From Bradyrhizobium sp. Gha (GTDB lineage: Bacteria; Pseudomonadota; Alphaproteobacteria; Rhizobiales; Xanthobacteraceae): a stretch of 64,000 bases of DNA. How positions within the stretch are numbered: position 1 is the stretch's first letter; each line of letters begins with the position of its first letter. The notes beneath the pieces are model-generated. The model saw only the letters and a list, made by a program, of their open reading frames with translations. It was not told the DNA's origin and did not search any database. The stretch lies in contig NZ_FOQM01000035.1 in the NCBI RefSeq assembly GCF_900113735.1, positions 17,316 to 81,315 on the forward strand. The letters are read 5' to 3'. Shown here piece by piece: positions 61,978 through 64,000 of the stretch. Both the position numbers and the translations under genes were made by a program.

Positions 61978-62685
61978 TCAGATGTCCAAATCGCGCAGGT
62001 GCTGGCGCTTGCGAAGCACGATCTGGCGGGCACCGGCAAATTCGAGGACGCCCTCATCGTTCAATTGCGAGAGGGCTCGTGAAACCGTTTCCAGCGTGAG
62101 GCCGAGATAGTCGCCGATATCGCGACGGCACATGGGAAGCGCCATGATGCCGGTGATTGCAAGTCGCCGATCCATTTCGAGGAGGAACGTAGCGACGCGC
62201 TCCATGGCGTTCTTGCGCCCGAGAAGCAGCATGTGCTCTTCCGCGTGCCTGAGATCCATTGCGGTCATGGACCAGAGCTTATGAGCGACTTGAACGTTGG
62301 TGGCTGCGGCTTGGTCGAGGCTGCGACGCTTGACCAGGCGCACCGTGGTGTCGATGATGGCTTCGGCCGCCAGGCGGTGGGTGGCGCCGGATTCCAGTCC
62401 GAATACATCGTCGGGAAGGTGGAAGGCGCCGATCTGGCGGCGTCCGTCGGAGAGAAGCTTGTAGGTGCGGACCGCGCCCGAGACGACCTGGTAGACATAC
62501 TCGGCCGGCTCGTCCTCACCATAGATCTCCTCGTCCTTGCGGTAGGAGAACTCGGTAGCCACGAGGCCGACATGGCCAGTGATTGCGCCGAACTGGTCCG
62601 AGACGGGATGGGCCGGGGCAATCTTGCCGCGAACTTGCGTGTTAATCGCCTGGGTGTTGAGGGTCTGGGTCAGCATCTGCGCCAT
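61978..62685 (-). CDS. fixK2: FixK2-type Crp/Fnr transcription activator
   Basis: This 235-residue regulator has a cNMP-binding-like sensor domain and a C-terminal HTH (MCRRDIGDYLGLTLETVSRAL). The N-terminal FNR cysteines are absent, so it does not bind an oxygen-sensing iron-sulfur cluster. One Cys stands at residue 186 in MALPMCRRD; this matches the redox-sensitive Cys183 of Bradyrhizobium FixK2 after allowing for three extra residues. The gene order fixL-fixJ-RR-fixK2 matches Bradyrhizobium. FixK2 activates microaerobic genes through TTG(A/C)-N6-(T/G)CAA boxes, and several occur in this window. Two CTACG repeats lie upstream. Confidence 0.9.
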   Translation of the reverse strand: MAQMLTQTLNTQAINTQVRGKIAPAHPVSDQFGAITGHVGLVATEFSYRKDEEIYGEDEPAEYVYQVVSGAVRTYKLLSDGRRQIGAFHLPDDVFGLESGATHRLAAEAIIDTTVRLVKRRSLDQAAATNVQVAHKLWSMTAMDLRHAEEHMLLLGRKNAMERVATFLLEMDRRLAITGIMALPMCRRDIGDYLGLTLETVSRALSQLNDEGVLEFAGARQIVLRKRQHLRDLDI

Positions 62686-62778
62686 CTCCGTTGTGATGAC
62701 GCTTCATACGCCGTGTCGGGTGCTTCGAAAATTTCGCGAGATATCTTAAGGGGGGTCCCTTACGTAGAATCCCGTAGG
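62686..62778 (-). promoter_or_regulatory. fixK2 upstream region with possible FixJ-binding repeats
   Basis: On the minus strand CTACG occurs twice, ten bases apart (62763-62767 and 62773-62777), 78 to 92 bases before the fixK2 start. This helical-turn spacing suits a dimer-binding site. FixJ is known to activate fixK2, and the position is right, but the match to a defined FixJ consensus is only partial. Confidence 0.4.
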
Positions 62779-63165
62779 TCAATTGCCGCGCCGGTTCTGG
62801 ATGACCTGACGAATGCGCTTGACCAGATTTTCATCGAGAAGCGGTTTCAAGATCACGTCCTTGACGCCGGCGGCGGCAGCCCGGGCGGAGATGTTTCCGT
62901 CCGGATGGCCGGTGATCAGGATTACCGGCGTGTCGCTGCAGGACTTGCGCAGCCGGCCCGCGAGCTCGATGCCATTGATATCGGGCATCTTGTAGTCGAT
63001 CACGTAGCAGTCCGCGCCGGGCCGGCTCGTCGCATTGAGCAGCGCCGTGGCGTTGCGGAAGGTCCGCACGGCAAAGCCGTCGGTCTCCAGCAGGAATCGC
63101 AGCGATCCCAGCACGGCGTCATCATCGTCGACCACGTAGATGATGGGCTGTTCGGATGATGCCAT
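62779..63165 (-). CDS. Single-domain response regulator between fixJ and fixK2
   Basis: This 128-residue protein is a receiver domain only. The acidic pocket is VVDDDDA, the phosphoacceptor is Asp57 in YVIDYKMPD, the switch Thr is in LITGHPDG and the Lys is in LKPL. I chose ATG 63165; an in-frame start at 63201 would add 12 residues. The position between fixJ and fixK2 equals that of the extra regulator gene in Bradyrhizobium. It probably tunes FixL-FixJ signalling or receives phosphate from FixL. Confidence 0.88.
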   Translation of the reverse strand: MASSEQPIIYVVDDDDAVLGSLRFLLETDGFAVRTFRNATALLNATSRPGADCYVIDYKMPDINGIELAGRLRKSCSDTPVILITGHPDGNISARAAAAGVKDVILKPLLDENLVKRIRQVIQNRRGN

Positions 63166-63259
63166 TGGCCGCCGCTGATGGTACGAACCGATCTCGATCA
63201 TCCTCGTTGGGTACCACGGCCGAAGAACGGCGTATTGACTTGCCTCAATCGGGACTGTC

Positions 63260-63877
63260 TCAATCCTTCAGCATGCCGGCGCGCATCGCCAGCCGCACCA
63301 GTTCGGACAGGCTTCCCGCCTGCATCTTGGTCATGACATTGGCCCGGTACACCTCGATCGTGCGCGGGCTGATGTCATAGTCGCGGGCGATCAGCTTGTT
63401 GGAGAGCCCTGCGACCAATCCCTCCATGACCTGTCGCTCCCGCGGGCTCAAGGAGGCGACGCGGGCGGTGATATCCTGGACGACGGCCTCGCTTCTGGCC
63501 GCCGACTCCGTCTGGCGGATGGCGCTCTCGATCATGGCGGTGAGGCGATCGTCCTCGAACGGCTTTTCCAGAAAGTCGACAGCGCCAAGCTTCATCGCCT
63601 CGACCGCCAGCGGCACGTCGCCATGACCGGTCATGATCAGAATCGGAAACGACCAGCGCTGCGCCTTCATTCGCTTCAACAGCTCGATTCCGTCGAGACC
63701 AGGCATCCTGATGTCGGAGACGACGCAGCCGAAGGCGAGGCCGGGCAGGGTATCGAGGAAGCTTTGCGCGTTGTCGAACAGCGTGACGTCGAAGCCAACG
63801 GACTCCAGCAGGAAATTGAGCGAGTCCCGCATCGCCTCGTCGTCGTCGATGACGTAAACATGTCCCTTGGTCGTCAT
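63260..63877 (-). CDS. fixJ: FixJ, nitrogen-fixation two-component response regulator
   Basis: This 205-residue regulator has a receiver domain (IDDDEAM, Asp55 in VSDIRMPG, Thr in IMTGHGD, Lys in EKPF) and a C-terminal LuxR-type HTH (SLSPRERQVMEGLVAGLSNKLIA, ISPRTIEVYRANVMTK). The length equals Bradyrhizobium FixJ. Phosphorylated by FixL under low oxygen, it turns on fixK2. It starts three bases after the fixL stop. Confidence 0.95.
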   Translation of the reverse strand: MTTKGHVYVIDDDEAMRDSLNFLLESVGFDVTLFDNAQSFLDTLPGLAFGCVVSDIRMPGLDGIELLKRMKAQRWSFPILIMTGHGDVPLAVEAMKLGAVDFLEKPFEDDRLTAMIESAIRQTESAARSEAVVQDITARVASLSPRERQVMEGLVAGLSNKLIARDYDISPRTIEVYRANVMTKMQAGSLSELVRLAMRAGMLKD

Positions 63878-63880
63878 TGC

Positions 63881-64000
63881 TCAGGCCTCATCGGCTGCCG
63901 GCAGGGTGAAGCGGAATGTCGCGCCGCCCGATGCGTTGTTCTCGGCGACCATGCGACCGCCGTGAGCCTCGATGATCGAGCGGCTGATCGACAGTCCCAC
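63881..64000 (-). CDS. fixL: FixL oxygen-sensing histidine kinase, C-terminal end (cut by window edge)
   Basis: Thirty-nine residues of a histidine-kinase ATPase domain are readable, with GLSISRSIIEAHGG (the G2-type box) and NNASGGATFRFTLP before a TGA at 63881-63883. Position directly before fixJ, three bases apart, identifies it as fixL. The heme-PAS sensor part lies outside the window. Confidence 0.85.
   Translation of the reverse strand: MGLSISRSIIEAHGGRMVAENNASGGATFRFTLPAADEA

Noticed and set aside
1..64000. CRISPR array
   Set aside because: No regularly spaced direct repeats of CRISPR size were seen in the window.

Overview
The window looks like a high-GC alphaproteobacterial chromosome, most likely Bradyrhizobium or a close relative. 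The best evidence is the right end: the C-terminus of fixL, then fixJ, a single-domain response regulator and a FixK2-type Crp/Fnr gene, in the order known from Bradyrhizobium. It also has FixK2-type boxes, hemN, tandem opgC genes and many small secreted proteins of rhizobial type.

Region 1 (1-13441, + strand) is a catabolic operon: aldehyde dehydrogenase (cut by the window edge), class-III aminotransferase, SDR, an amidohydrolase broken by a one-base frameshift, a CobW/COG0523 metallochaperone GTPase, a complete LivKGFHM-type ABC importer, an amidase and a gamma-glutamyltransferase-family hydrolase. The substrate is unknown; the enzymes fit an imported amide, peptide-like or gamma-glutamyl compound. 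Region 2 (13519-26455) is an inositol (cyclitol) uptake and catabolism locus: a LacI-family repressor divergent from a ribose-type ABC importer, a strong terminator, then an IolH-like protein, an Idh-type dehydrogenase, two more TIM-barrel proteins (one IolE-like), an IolC-DUF2090 fusion, IolD and IolB. A frameshifted tyrosine integrase and the 3' part of a tRNA-Lys(CTT) gene follow (26794-28371). They suggest that the left 28 kb is the right end of an immobilised genomic island.

Region 3 (28534-33348) groups an MFS transporter, a secreted cupin, a glutathione-reductase-like flavoprotein, a DUF302 protein and a peroxiredoxin-like protein. ATAG-N7-CTAT (OxyR-like) inverted repeats lie between them. 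Region 4 (33588-42159) has an RND efflux operon with two adaptor lipoproteins, a small Gly/His-rich secreted protein, and a soluble GAF histidine kinase with a FixJ-like regulator and a stand-alone receiver. Region 5 (42468-48429) has a small secreted protein near an orphan FixK box, a LysR regulator divergent from 3-hydroxybutyrate dehydrogenase and a patatin, and a DUF5939 nucleotide cyclase.

Region 6 (48505-56118, - strand) has a decayed glycosyltransferase gene, a DUF2059 protein, two opgC paralogues, and a four-gene bufferin-type RiPP operon: DUF2282 precursor, DUF692/MNIO enzyme, DUF2063 partner and DoxX protein, preceded by a candidate ECF-sigma promoter. Region 7 (56345-64000) holds a Cache-domain nucleotide cyclase, hemN with a FixK2 box, a truncated BzdR-like regulator with its own FixK2 box, a cyclic-nucleotide-gated K+ channel, and the fixK2-RR-fixJ-fixL cluster.

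The item most worth following is the bufferin operon with its candidate promoter. After it come the tRNA-Lys island boundary, the OxyR-like sites of the oxidative-stress cluster and the orphan FixK box at 43103. Assignments rest on reading the sequence and recalling family motifs; no database search was run.
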